In this document: piece by piece, positions 7,378 through 16,231 of the stretch
How positions within the stretch are numbered: the stretch's first letter is position 1
How the letters are laid out: every line of letters starts with the position of its first letter
Source of the DNA: Holophagales bacterium UBA5704
GTDB taxonomy: Bacteria; Acidobacteriota; Thermoanaerobaculia; Multivoradales; UBA5704
Direction: 5' to 3'
Length of the DNA: 64,000 nucleotides
Assembly (NCBI GenBank): GCA_002420005.1
Contig: DIHE01000094.1
Location: 75,567-139,566 of the forward strand
Translations under genes and position numbers: made by a program
Notes under the pieces: model-generated
Databases searched by the model: none
The model's input: the letters and a program-made list of their open reading frames with translations, nothing else
Told to the model about the DNA's origin: nothing

Positions 7378-8310
7378 GTGATCACCGCCCCACCGAGCCC
7401 TCGCACCGGAGGTGAAGTCGATCTGGAACAGCTCCTGATCGCCACCAGCCGCACCTTCGCCCTCGCCATTCCCCTGCTTCCCGAGCCGGTGCGGCGTCAG
7501 GTGACGCTCTCGTATCTCCTCTTCCGGATCGCCGACACGTTCGAGGACGCCGCCGCCTGGCCGCGCGAGCTGCGGATGGAGGCCCTCGAGGCGTTCTCCG
7601 GTTTGATGGAGCACCCCGACCCCGCGGCCGCCGAGGCACTCGCCCGGCGCTGGGCGGAAGAGGTCCCCTGCGAGCAGCCGTCGTACCGCGAGCTGCTGGC
7701 CGAGGTGCCTGCGGTGCTCGATGCATTCTTCTCTCTCGCGCCGCGGGCGGTCGAGCTGATCGCCTCTCACACGGCGCGCACCGCGCGGGGGATGGCCGGC
7801 TTTGTGGCAAGGGTCAACCCTGCCGGCGAGCTGCGGCTGAACGACGTGCCCGACCTGCAGGAGTACTGCTACGTGGTGGCCGGCATCGTGGGCGAGCTGC
7901 TGACCGAGCTGTTTCTGCTGGACGAGCCGGCGCTCGCTGCGGTGGCCGCGGAGCTGCGCGGGCGCTCGCGCACGTTCGGCGAGGGGCTCCAGCTCGTCAA
8001 CATCCTCAAGGATTCGGCGTCCGACGCCACCCAGGGACGGCTCTACCTCCCGGAAGGCGTCCACCGCGCGCACATCCTCACCCTGGCGCGGGAGGATCTG
8101 GCGGTGGCCGGCGCGTATGCGCGCACCTTGCAGAGTGCCGGTGCCGCCCGCGGCATCGTCGCGTTCAACGCCCTGCCGATCCACCTGGCTCTCGCCACGC
8201 TCGACCGGGTGGAAACCTCCGGCCCGGGCGCCAAGCTTTCCCGGCCCGAGGTCTTCTCCCTCGTTCAGCGGATGCACCGCGCCCTCGACCGGAACGAACC
8301 GGCTGTCTGA
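7378..8310 (+). CDS. Squalene/phytoene synthase family prenyltransferase
   Basis: 310 aa, GTG start at 7378. Head-to-head condensing trans-isoprenyl diphosphate synthase, joining two farnesyl or geranylgeranyl diphosphates. First Asp-rich motif DTFED in LLFRIADTFEDAA; second site GLQLVNILKDSASDATQGRLYLP with Asp residues four apart and the usual GRLYLP ending. RTFALAIPLLP near the N terminus is also typical. The first motif resembles the DTIED of squalene synthases more than the DD..D of many phytoene synthases, so squalene synthesis is my first guess, but motif reading alone cannot settle it. It probably shares a transcript with the kinase upstream, which helps provide its C5 precursors. Confidence 0.9.
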   Translation: MITAPPSPRTGGEVDLEQLLIATSRTFALAIPLLPEPVRRQVTLSYLLFRIADTFEDAAAWPRELRMEALEAFSGLMEHPDPAAAEALARRWAEEVPCEQPSYRELLAEVPAVLDAFFSLAPRAVELIASHTARTARGMAGFVARVNPAGELRLNDVPDLQEYCYVVAGIVGELLTELFLLDEPALAAVAAELRGRSRTFGEGLQLVNILKDSASDATQGRLYLPEGVHRAHILTLAREDLAVAGAYARTLQSAGAARGIVAFNALPIHLALATLDRVETSGPGAKLSRPEVFSLVQRMHRALDRNEPAV

Positions 8311-8323
8311 TCCTTTCATCCCG

Positions 8324-10258
8324 ATGACGCGACTCCATTTTTCCCTTCTCCCCGCTCTCTCCGCCGTCCCCCTTCTCCTGCTCGCCGCCTGCTCGGCGCC
8401 TCACATCGCTCCGCCGGTCCAGGCGGTCTCCAAGGTCCGCGTGATCGAGGAAGAGGCACCGCCGGTGGTGCAGACTCCGCCGAGCGGCGACTCCTTCTCG
8501 CAACCGGAGAAGGTCCTGGTGGAGCATTTGAAGCTCGACCTCACCGTCGATTTCCAGCAGAAGAAGCTCACCGGCCGCGCCAGCCTGCGCATCGCCAACA
8601 AGGCCGGCACCGACCGGCTGATCCTGGACACCCGCGACCTCGACGTCCGGACGGTCACCCTCGACGACGGCCGGGCCACCCGCTTCACGATCGGCGAGGA
8701 GGTGCCCTACCACGGCCGGCCGATGGAGATCGAGATCACCCCGGAAACCCGCTGGGTGCACGTCGACTACTCCACCCATCCGGACGGCGCCGCGCTGCAG
8801 TGGCTCGCTCCCGAGCAGACCGCCGCCAAGAAGGGACCCTTCCTGCTCACCCAGTCGCAGGCCCTGCTCGCCCGCACCTGGGTTCCCTGCCAGGACACCC
8901 CCGGCGTGCGGATGACCTACGAGGCCACCGTGCGCGTGCCCCCCGGCCTGCTCGCCTTGATGAGCGCCGAGAATCCGACCCGAGTGAGCGCCGACGGCGT
9001 CTACCACTTCAAGATGCAGCAGCCGATCCCCTCGTACCTTCTGGCTCTCGCGGTGGGGATTCTGGAGTTCCGTCCGCTGGGCGCGCGCTCCGGCGTCTAT
9101 GCCGAGCCGCCGGTGATCGACCTCGCGGCCTGGGAGCTGGCGGATACGCCGAAGATGATCGACGCCGCCGAGAAGCTCTGGGGTCCCTACCGCTGGGGAC
9201 GCTACGACATGATCATCCTGCCGCCGAGCTTCCCGTATGGCGGCATGGAAAACCCGCGGCTCACCTTCACCACCCCGACGATCCTCGCCCGCGACCGCTC
9301 GCTCGTCTCGCTGATCGCCCACGAGCTCGCCCATTCGTGGTCGGGCAACCTGGTGACCAACGCCACCTGGAACGACTTCTGGCTGAACGAAGGGTTCACC
9401 AACTACGCCGAGCGGCGGATCATGGAATCCCTCTACGGGAAGGACGCCGCGGACATGCTGGCCCTCCTCGGCCGGCAGGATCTCCAGGCCGCCGTCGACA
9501 CTCTCGGCGCCGACAGCCCGGACACCGCGCTTCTGCTCGACATCGGCGACCGCGACCCGGACGAGGTGGCGGGCGACATCGCCTACGAGAAAGGCTCGCT
9601 CTTCCTGCGCACGATTGAAGAGGAAGTCGGCCGCGCGAAGTTCGACCCCTTCGTGCGCGCCTGGTTTGACCGGCACGCCTTCCGGTCGATGAACACGGCG
9701 CAGTTCGTCGCCTTCCTGCGCGAGAACCTGCTGAACAGTCAACCCGGGCTGGAGGAGAAGCTCCGCATCCACGAGTGGATCTATGAGCCGGGTGTGCCGT
9801 CGAACGAAGCGAAGGTTCACTCCACCGCCTTCGCCCAGGTCGAGAGCCAGATCCAGTCCCTCACCCAGGGGACACCGGCCGCGCAGCTCCAGACCACGGG
9901 CTGGACCACCAACCAGTGGGTCCACCTGCTCCGCAACCTGCCCGAGCCGCTCTCCGTCGCCCGGATGGCCGATCTCGACGCCGCGTTCCACTTCACCCGG
10001 TCGGGCAACTACGAGATCCTGAACATCTGGCTCCTGCGCGCGGTGCGCAGCGGCTACGAGCCCGCCTGGCCCGCCGTGGAGCAGTTCCTGGTCAGCCAGG
10101 GCCGGCGCAAGTTCCTGCGCCCCCTCTACACCGAGCTCGCCAAGACCCCGGCCGGCGCCGACCGCGCCCTCGGCATTTACAAGAAAGCCCGCCCCGGCTA
10201 CCACCCGCTGTCGCAGCAGATGGTGGATGAGATTCTGGGGTGGAGCCCGCTGTCTTGA
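8324..10258 (+). CDS. M1-family aminopeptidase, leukotriene-A4-hydrolase-like lipoprotein
   Basis: 644 aa from ATG 8324. N-terminal lipoprotein signal with lipobox LLAAC, so the protein is probably anchored in the outer membrane or periplasm. M1 core: exopeptidase motif GGMENP, zinc site HELAH (333-337) with third ligand Glu356 in WLNEGF. PSYLLALAVG before the active site and the helical C-terminal domain resemble leukotriene A4 hydrolase and its bacterial relatives, which release N-terminal residues from peptides. The stop of the prenyl synthase lies 13 bp upstream, so it may be read with the isoprenoid genes, though no functional link is evident. A strong inverted repeat follows the stop. 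Confidence 0.93.
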   Translation: MTRLHFSLLPALSAVPLLLLAACSAPHIAPPVQAVSKVRVIEEEAPPVVQTPPSGDSFSQPEKVLVEHLKLDLTVDFQQKKLTGRASLRIANKAGTDRLILDTRDLDVRTVTLDDGRATRFTIGEEVPYHGRPMEIEITPETRWVHVDYSTHPDGAALQWLAPEQTAAKKGPFLLTQSQALLARTWVPCQDTPGVRMTYEATVRVPPGLLALMSAENPTRVSADGVYHFKMQQPIPSYLLALAVGILEFRPLGARSGVYAEPPVIDLAAWELADTPKMIDAAEKLWGPYRWGRYDMIILPPSFPYGGMENPRLTFTTPTILARDRSLVSLIAHELAHSWSGNLVTNATWNDFWLNEGFTNYAERRIMESLYGKDAADMLALLGRQDLQAAVDTLGADSPDTALLLDIGDRDPDEVAGDIAYEKGSLFLRTIEEEVGRAKFDPFVRAWFDRHAFRSMNTAQFVAFLRENLLNSQPGLEEKLRIHEWIYEPGVPSNEAKVHSTAFAQVESQIQSLTQGTPAAQLQTTGWTTNQWVHLLRNLPEPLSVARMADLDAAFHFTRSGNYEILNIWLLRAVRSGYEPAWPAVEQFLVSQGRRKFLRPLYTELAKTPAGADRALGIYKKARPGYHPLSQQMVDEILGWSPLS

Positions 10259-10275
10259 AAGACCAAGGACCCTCA

Positions 10276-10334
10276 GGACGGCAAGGCCGACAAGGACGTT
10301 GCGTCCTTTGAGGTCCTTGTCGTCCTTGCGGTCC
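10276..10334. terminator. Inverted repeat, likely bidirectional terminator
   Basis: Arms 10276-10297 and 10313-10334 are 22 nt each and match at 20 positions when one is reverse-complemented, with a 15-nt loop. Each arm is built from GGAC/AAGGAC blocks. It lies between the convergent M1 and M20 genes. The plus strand continues with TTTCC, a weak T tract. Confidence 0.65.
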
Positions 10335-10351
10335 TTTCCGGTTCTTCCCCC

Positions 10352-11812
10352 CTACGGCTGCGGCACCGGCGGCGGCCCGTCCGGGATGTAGCCCTTGTAG
10401 GTCACCCCCTTCGTCTTCTCGTCGAACTCTTTGCGGATCGCCACGCGCCGGGCCGGATCTTCGAAGAGATCGACCGCCGTGGCGGCGAGGGTCTTCGAGG
10501 CGTAGACCATGCCCGCATGGCCCACGGTGGTCCCGGCGCAGGCGACCACCGGCCAGGCGTGCCAGGCGGTGTTGGCCGGCGCGGTGGTCACCGAGAGGTG
10601 GAGGGTCGGCACGTTCCAGCTCACGTCGGCCACGTCCGTCGAGCCGCCCTCCGGTGGGCCCGGGTTTTCGTCGATCGGCTGCACCGAGCCGTCCAGACCC
10701 TTCTCCACGACGCCGGCCGACCTCTGGAGAAGCTTGGCGAATTCCTGGTCCTTTTCGGTGAAGGGAACCGGCCCCAGCCACTCCAGGTTCGACTGCAACA
10801 GGCGGGCGCCGGCGCGGTTCACCAGCATCTCGTAGTCGCCGGACTGGACGCGGAGGCTCCCCTCGACCCCGGCCGCGAGTGCCGCACCCTCGGCGATCTT
10901 GCGGACGCGCAGGAGCAGCTCATCGACAGAAGCGTGCTCGGTGTCGCGCACCCAGCCCCAGACCGCGGCGTGCCCGGGGACGACATTGGGAACGTCGCCG
11001 CCGTCCTTGATCACGTAGTGCATGCGGACGGACGGCTTGACGTGCTCGCGCATGAGATTGAGGCCATGCGTGAACAGCTCGACGGCATCGAGAGCGCTGC
11101 GTCCGTTCCAGGGATCGAAGGCGGCATGCGACGCCGTGCCGCGGAACTCCACCAGGAAGTCCACCAGTGCCTGCGTGCTTCGCGTATCGGCCCGCACTTC
11201 GACCGACGGGTGCCAGACGAGGACGACGTCGACATCCTTGAACAGCCCTTCGCGGACCATGTAGAGCTTGCCGCCCACCGACTCCTCCGCCGGCGTTCCA
11301 TAGAAGCGGATGGTCCCCTGGAGCTTGCCGGCCTGGATCAGCTCCTTGATCGCGGTGGCCGCACCGAGGCTCGCAGCGCCGAACAGGTTGTGGCCACAGC
11401 CATGGCCGGGGGCATCCACCTCCAGAGGCTCCTTCTCCGGCTGAGCCTTCTGAGAGATCCCCGGCAGCGCGTCGAACTCGCCGAGAACGCCGATCACCGG
11501 CGCCCCCTGGCCGAACGTCGCGACGAATGCCGTCGGCATCCCCGCCACCCCACGCTCGACGTGGAACCCCTGTGCCTCGGCCCAATCGGCCAGGACCTTG
11601 GACGACCTGGTCTCGCGCAGAGCCGTCTCGGCAAAGCGCCAGACCTGATCGGCGAGCCCCGTCAAAGCGGCGCGATGGGTCTCCACCGAGGCCACGGCGG
11701 CCTCCTTGTTGGGGCTGACCTTCGGTTTCCTGGCCGGAGCCGGTTTGGCCACGGCGAGGGTGGGGAGCAGAAGCAGGCCAACGACGGCGGCAATGCGCGA
11801 GCTGCGACTCAT
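10352..11812 (-). CDS. Secreted M20D-family amidohydrolase, AbgB-like
   Basis: 486 aa with a signal peptide (about residues 1-22, ending AVAKP). Metal-dependent amidohydrolase of the M20 family, subgroup of aminobenzoyl-glutamate hydrolase B and related enzymes. Visible: VIGVLGEFDALPG, the metal motif GHGCGHNLFGAASLGAA, FYGTPAEES with the catalytic Glu pair, VLVWHPS, and the dimerisation domain beginning TQALVDFLVEFRGTASHAA. The conserved Cys-Gly-His-Asn motif is that of AbgB/HipO enzymes. The substrate is probably an N-acylated or amide-linked amino acid in the periplasm; it cannot be specified from sequence. Next gene on the same strand upstream is the CorC-like protein, 10 bp away. Confidence 0.9.
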   Translation of the reverse strand: MSRSSRIAAVVGLLLLPTLAVAKPAPARKPKVSPNKEAAVASVETHRAALTGLADQVWRFAETALRETRSSKVLADWAEAQGFHVERGVAGMPTAFVATFGQGAPVIGVLGEFDALPGISQKAQPEKEPLEVDAPGHGCGHNLFGAASLGAATAIKELIQAGKLQGTIRFYGTPAEESVGGKLYMVREGLFKDVDVVLVWHPSVEVRADTRSTQALVDFLVEFRGTASHAAFDPWNGRSALDAVELFTHGLNLMREHVKPSVRMHYVIKDGGDVPNVVPGHAAVWGWVRDTEHASVDELLLRVRKIAEGAALAAGVEGSLRVQSGDYEMLVNRAGARLLQSNLEWLGPVPFTEKDQEFAKLLQRSAGVVEKGLDGSVQPIDENPGPPEGGSTDVADVSWNVPTLHLSVTTAPANTAWHAWPVVACAGTTVGHAGMVYASKTLAATAVDLFEDPARRVAIRKEFDEKTKGVTYKGYIPDGPPPVPQP

Positions 11813-11822
11813 GAACCCTCCT

Positions 11823-13160
11823 TCAGGGGGAAACGGGATGACCGCGGGAGATTGTAGCCGAGGAGCCCGGCTCGCCCATCCACTCCACCAGAACCTTGTC
11901 GATCCGGCGGTTGTCCATGTCGACCACTTCGAAGCGCCAGCCTCCCCACACGAAGTGGTCTCCCGTGTTCGGTACGCTCCCGGTGGTCCCCATGAAGAAG
12001 CCGGCCAGGGTGCGAAAGGAGGCGAGATCGGCGGCCTCTCCGGTGCTCAGGCCCAGAGTCTCCTTCAACGAGGACGCCGGCAGCATGCCGTCCAGGAGCC
12101 AGGAGCCATCGTCCCGACGCACCGCCATCGGCTCCGCAGAACCACCGCCGGGCAGGGCACCGATCATCGCCTCCAGAATGTCATTCAGGGTCACCAGCCC
12201 TTCGATGCCACCATACTCGTCGATGATCAGGGCCAGATGCCGGCCGGTCTCCCGCAGGCTCTGCAAGGCGCGCAAGGCCGAGACGTTCTCCGGCAGATAC
12301 ACCGGTTCCTGGAGGAGCGAGCGGAGATCCGGCTTCTCCCCCATCCGCAGGCGCCGCCACAGGTCCTTGACCGAGATCACTCCGAGAATGCGATCCGGCG
12401 CCCCGGAATAGACCGGAAAGAAGAAGTGGACGCTCGCGTCGATGCGGGCCCAACTCTCCGCGGGAGGTGCGTCGAGGTCGAGGGCGACGAGAGCGGCGCG
12501 CGGCGTCATCAGCTCCCCCACCCGGCGCTCGCCCAGTTGGAGGACGCGCTCGACGATCTCCTGCTCGCCTTCCGCAAAAACACCTGCCCGCGTGCCCTGT
12601 TTCAGGAGCTGGCTCAGCTCCTCCTCGGTGATCGGCGGGTCCTCGGAGGGACGGACGCCCAGGAGGCGCAGGATGAAGCGTGTCGAGCCGTCGAGGACGA
12701 AGACCGCCGGAGCCGAGAGCTTGAGAAGGAGACGCAACGGCCGGGCGAGCACCGCCGCGACCTTCTCCGGCGCATTGAGCGCGAGCTGTTTCGGGACCAG
12801 CTCGCCGAGGATCAGAGACAGGTAGGTGATGCCGACCACGACGAGGCCCAGGCCGAGCGCCTGGCTGTACGGAGCCAAGGCAGGGACGCGCGCCAGCCGG
12901 GCGGCCAATTGTTCCGCCAGCGTCGCTCCCCCGAAGGCGCCGGCGAAGATGCCGACCAGGGTGATGCCGACCTGCACGGACGACAGAAACGGGCCGGACG
13001 CCCCGGCCAGCTCCAACGCCGCGCGCGCCCCCTCGTCTCCGGCCTCGGCCCGTTGCCGCAAACGCACCTTGCGCGCCGAGACGATGGCGATCTCCGACAT
13101 GGAGAGGATGCCGTTGACCAGAGAGAGAAGGAAGATGAGCAGGATCTCGGTGGCGACCAT
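11823..13160 (-). CDS. CNNM/CorC-family membrane protein (hemolysin family)
   Basis: 445 aa. Domain order: DUF21/CNNM membrane domain with about four helices (1-190, including LLIFLLSLVNGILSMSEIAI and the LILGELVPKQLAL motif), a CBS pair (about 205-335, with VGELMTPR and LALIIDEYGG...GLVTLNDILEAM), and a C-terminal CorC/HlyC transporter-associated domain ending in FEVVDMDNRRIDKVLV. Family members are linked to Mg2+ or Co2+ efflux and divalent cation homeostasis; the old name hemolysin is misleading. Divergent from the GH113-like gene, with a 59-bp gap between starts. Confidence 0.93.
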   Translation of the reverse strand: MVATEILLIFLLSLVNGILSMSEIAIVSARKVRLRQRAEAGDEGARAALELAGASGPFLSSVQVGITLVGIFAGAFGGATLAEQLAARLARVPALAPYSQALGLGLVVVGITYLSLILGELVPKQLALNAPEKVAAVLARPLRLLLKLSAPAVFVLDGSTRFILRLLGVRPSEDPPITEEELSQLLKQGTRAGVFAEGEQEIVERVLQLGERRVGELMTPRAALVALDLDAPPAESWARIDASVHFFFPVYSGAPDRILGVISVKDLWRRLRMGEKPDLRSLLQEPVYLPENVSALRALQSLRETGRHLALIIDEYGGIEGLVTLNDILEAMIGALPGGGSAEPMAVRRDDGSWLLDGMLPASSLKETLGLSTGEAADLASFRTLAGFFMGTTGSVPNTGDHFVWGGWRFEVVDMDNRRIDKVLVEWMGEPGSSATISRGHPVSP

Positions 13161-13219
13161 GGCTGGCGCCCGAAGGGCGTGGTCTCATTGTAGCCCGTTC
13201 TACCGGGTGGCTTGGTAGG

Positions 13220-14950
13220 ATGCGCCTCATGTCCGCACGCGTCCTGCTCCTCGCCGCTCTTTCCACCGTGCTCGCCGCCATCGCCCGCACGGAGATGGCG
13301 GGAGCTGCCGAGACGCTCACCCATCGCTCGCGCCACTGGATCGTCGAAGTGCCGGCGGAGCTCGCCGCCCGGCGTTCCGCGGCGTCCTGGGGGACGGCGG
13401 CGGATCAACGGCTGGAGGAGATCGCGCGCCGTCTCGGCGTGCCGGTGCCTGCCGAGCCGCTGCGCCTGTACGTGGACGACTCGACCTTCCGCCTGGAGGG
13501 ACGGGCGGGTGGCGATGCCCCGTTCACCCTCCTGCCGGAGCGCCGCGAGGTCGCGCATCTGGTGGCCCCCGAGGGCACGATCACGGATGCGAGCGGCGAC
13601 GCCCGGCTCCTTCTTCAGCTCACCTGGGGGTCTCCCGGCTCCGAAAGCCTGGCTTCGGCCGTTGCACGCGCCGGGTCCGGCTCGTTGTACGGCCGGCCGC
13701 TCACCCCGTACGCCGCCGCCATCCACCGCGCCGAAGGCCTGTATTCGCTGCGCCAGATCCTGCGCCTCGGCGCCGATCCGCGGGAGGGAGAGCTCTCTCC
13801 GCTCGTCGGCGACGCCCTCGGCGGTGCCTGGGTCGAGCAGCTGAGAGAGAGCCGCGGGGGCTCCGTCCTGCGGCGTCTGTGGTCCAGCCCGGGCGACGAG
13901 AAGGCGGTCGCCGCGGCCCTGGGAGCCTCCTGGGACCAGCTCGAGAAGGACTGGCGGCGCTGGCTGGAAAGCCGGCCCGCGCCGCCGCGGGAGGAGCCGA
14001 TCCCGCCGCTCGGTGGATTCCTGCGCGGCATCTCGTTCTCGCACGAGGTGCGCCGGGCGGGCTACGGCTCGGACGCCGCCGCGAGCCAGCTCGCCCGCAT
14101 CCGCGAGCTCGGTTCCAATGCGGTGTCGATCGTTCCCTATGGCTTCACCCGCGCACCGGAGGAGCCGACGGTGCGGTATCTGGGAACCGACGAAAGCGAC
14201 GACCGTGTGCTGCGGACCCTCGCCCAGGCGCGGCGGCTGGGGTTGAAGACGATCCTCAAGCCCCAGCTCTGGGCACCGCGCCGCTTCACCGGCGACATCG
14301 TGTTCGACAAACCGGCCGACTTCGCCCGCTGGTGGGCCGGCTACCGCCGCTGGATGCTCCACCACGCCCGCGTCGCCGCATTGGGCCGGGCCGACCTGCT
14401 GGTGATCGGCACCGAGCTGGGCGGCGTGACCCGGCATCACGAAGCCTGGCGTGCCTTGATCCGTGACGTGCGGCGCATCTATCCCGGCCCGCTCACCTAC
14501 GCGGCGAACTGGTGGGGAGACTTCGAGACCATGCCGTTCTGGGGGGACCTGGACCTGCTCGGCCTCAACATGTACTACCCGCTCGCCGCGAAGGGAGAGA
14601 CCCCGCGGGCCGACTCCCCGCGTCTGCGCGAGCTGCGGGCGAAGCTCACCGCCCTCTCCCGGCGCGAAGGCAAGCCCATCCTCTTCACCGAAGTCGGCTA
14701 CGCCGCCAGCTCCGCCGCCGCCGTCGAGCCCTGGAACGAGGAGCACGGCCCGCTCGATCCCGCCATGCAGGCCCGCTGCTACGAGGTGGTCTTTGAAGCC
14801 TTCGGAGGCGAGCCCTGGCTCGTCGGGTTCTTCTGGTGGAAATGGCCCAGCCACGGCCAGGGAGCCCCCGGTGACCCCTCGTTCAGCCCGCTGGAAAAAC
14901 CGGCGCTCGCGGTGCTGCAAAAGTGGTACGGGGGCCGGCTGGCGCGGTGA
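13220..14950 (+). CDS. Secreted GH113-like glycoside hydrolase with a degenerate peptidase-MA-like N-terminal domain
   Basis: 576 aa, signal peptide at the N terminus (second in-frame ATG at 13232 gives an equally good one). The C-terminal half from about residue 265 is a TIM barrel of GH113 type: GISFSHEVRRAGYGSDAAAS, LKPQLW, the acid/base Glu in VIGTELGG and the nucleophile Glu in ILFTEVGYA. Known GH113 enzymes act on beta-mannan. The N-terminal half (about 35-260) follows the layout of secreted gluzincin (peptidase MA-like) domains, including the LEKDWRRWL ending, but has no HExxH; the expected place reads HLVAPEGTITDASGD. It is therefore probably a non-catalytic relic or binding module. 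The substrate is uncertain. Confidence 0.8.
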   Translation: MRLMSARVLLLAALSTVLAAIARTEMAGAAETLTHRSRHWIVEVPAELAARRSAASWGTAADQRLEEIARRLGVPVPAEPLRLYVDDSTFRLEGRAGGDAPFTLLPERREVAHLVAPEGTITDASGDARLLLQLTWGSPGSESLASAVARAGSGSLYGRPLTPYAAAIHRAEGLYSLRQILRLGADPREGELSPLVGDALGGAWVEQLRESRGGSVLRRLWSSPGDEKAVAAALGASWDQLEKDWRRWLESRPAPPREEPIPPLGGFLRGISFSHEVRRAGYGSDAAASQLARIRELGSNAVSIVPYGFTRAPEEPTVRYLGTDESDDRVLRTLAQARRLGLKTILKPQLWAPRRFTGDIVFDKPADFARWWAGYRRWMLHHARVAALGRADLLVIGTELGGVTRHHEAWRALIRDVRRIYPGPLTYAANWWGDFETMPFWGDLDLLGLNMYYPLAAKGETPRADSPRLRELRAKLTALSRREGKPILFTEVGYAASSAAAVEPWNEEHGPLDPAMQARCYEVVFEAFGGEPWLVGFFWWKWPSHGQGAPGDPSFSPLEKPALAVLQKWYGGRLAR

Positions 14951-14952
14951 TA

Positions 14953-14990
14953 CCCCTCTCCCGCTACGCGGGGGAGGGGCAGGGGAGGGG
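14953..14990. terminator. GC-rich stem-loop between convergent genes
   Basis: CCCCTCTCCCG and CGGGGGAGGGG flank a short CTACG loop, followed by more G-rich sequence. It separates the hydrolase and dehydrogenase genes and belongs to the same C/G-rich repeat type as 2284-2350. Confidence 0.5.
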
Positions 14991-14993
14991 GTC

Positions 14994-16214
14994 CTACAAA
15001 TACCGCGACAACGCCCGTTCGAGCAGCCCGGTCTCCGCGCTCTGACCATGCAGCAGCGGATGCAGAGCCTCGCGGACGGTCTGGCGGACGTCGGCCTTCA
15101 TCGGCCCTTCTTCGATCTGCGCGCCCTCCTTCATCAGGTAGGCGAAGAGGCGGGCCATGCCGCAGTTGGCGATGAAGTCGGGGATGATGGCGAAACGGGC
15201 GTCGGCGGCCTGCTGGGTGGTGCAGACGCCCAGCTCGCGGTCGTCGAACGGCGTATTGGCCCCGCAGGCGATGACGCGGACGCCGGAGGCCGCGAGCTGG
15301 TCGAGCCGTGCGGCGTCGATGGTGTAGGAGGTCGCGGCGGGGATGAACACGTCGGCCTCGGTCTCCCAGAAGGACGAGGCATCCTGCCCTTGCTGGCCGA
15401 CCGGCAGCAGCGAGCGCTGCGGCCCCTCCCGGCGGGCGAGCAACTCGGGGATCTGCAGTCCTTCCGAGTCGGTCCACCAACGCAGGGTCCGCGGTTGGCT
15501 GGACACCTGGCAGATCACGCCGACCACCCGCGCACCCGCCTGGTGGAGATAGTAGGCGGCGGCGCCACCCACGTCCCCGAAGCCCTCGACCAGGATGCGC
15601 TGGCCGGCGATCGGAATCCCGCGGTGCTCATACCAGGCGAGGACCGACTCGGCGACGCCGTAGCCGGTGATCATCTCGGCGAGCGCGAGCGACTGGCCGA
15701 ACAGGGTGGTCGGCAGCACCACCCCGGCGTCGAGCCGGCTCAGGATGGGGGGCAGCGCCTCATCGGCCGGGGACAGATGCCCGCGCACGACACCCTCCTG
15801 CGGATGCTTGAGGCCGATCACCTCGGAGGTGAGCCGGTACACCTCGTCTTCATTGACGTTCTGGTCTCCGGCGGTGCCATAGCAGGTCTTCAAGAGGCCG
15901 CCGATGTGGAGAAACCAGCGCCGCAGGACCTCGGGCTTGCGCGGATCGGACGGATCGAAGCGGAGGACCGACTTGGCGCCACCGATCTGGGGGCCGCAGA
16001 CGCGGAATTTCACCTCCATGGTCTTGGCCAGGAACACCGCTTCCTCCCGGGCGGCATTGCGCCGCATGCGGGTGCCACCTCCGGCGGCGTTGCCGGTCAA
16101 CGAATTGATGACCAGCCAGCCTTCGGCGCCGGTCTCCTCGTCCTGCCAGGAGACGATCTTTTCGGGCTCCTTCAGGAAAAAGCTGCGATATCGGTCGAAA
16201 CCGCTCGATGCCAT
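14994..16214 (-). CDS. Glu/Leu/Phe/Val dehydrogenase family protein
   Basis: 406 aa. NAD(P)-dependent amino-acid dehydrogenase fold: N-terminal ELFV dimerisation domain (with GGGTRM and the lysine in QIGGAKSVLRFDPSD) and C-terminal Rossmann domain with ILVEGFGDVGGAAA. The protein ends with an adenosylcobalamin-independent helical tail of normal family length. The family deaminates Glu, Leu, Val or Phe reversibly; the substrate-pocket residues do not let me choose. The gene starts 17 bp after the tyrosyl-tRNA synthetase gene on the same strand, so the two are probably co-transcribed. Together with the histidine-degrading fusion at 21083 and P5C dehydrogenase at 38436 it fits amino-acid catabolism. 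Confidence 0.88.
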   Translation of the reverse strand: MASSGFDRYRSFFLKEPEKIVSWQDEETGAEGWLVINSLTGNAAGGGTRMRRNAAREEAVFLAKTMEVKFRVCGPQIGGAKSVLRFDPSDPRKPEVLRRWFLHIGGLLKTCYGTAGDQNVNEDEVYRLTSEVIGLKHPQEGVVRGHLSPADEALPPILSRLDAGVVLPTTLFGQSLALAEMITGYGVAESVLAWYEHRGIPIAGQRILVEGFGDVGGAAAYYLHQAGARVVGVICQVSSQPRTLRWWTDSEGLQIPELLARREGPQRSLLPVGQQGQDASSFWETEADVFIPAATSYTIDAARLDQLAASGVRVIACGANTPFDDRELGVCTTQQAADARFAIIPDFIANCGMARLFAYLMKEGAQIEEGPMKADVRQTVREALHPLLHGQSAETGLLERALSRYL

Positions 16215-16231
16215 GCTGCGAATCTCCGTCG

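Noticed and set aside
10517..11857. Very long plus-strand open frame opposite the M20 gene
   Set aside because: Antisense shadow caused by high GC; the minus-strand frame has complete M20 motifs.
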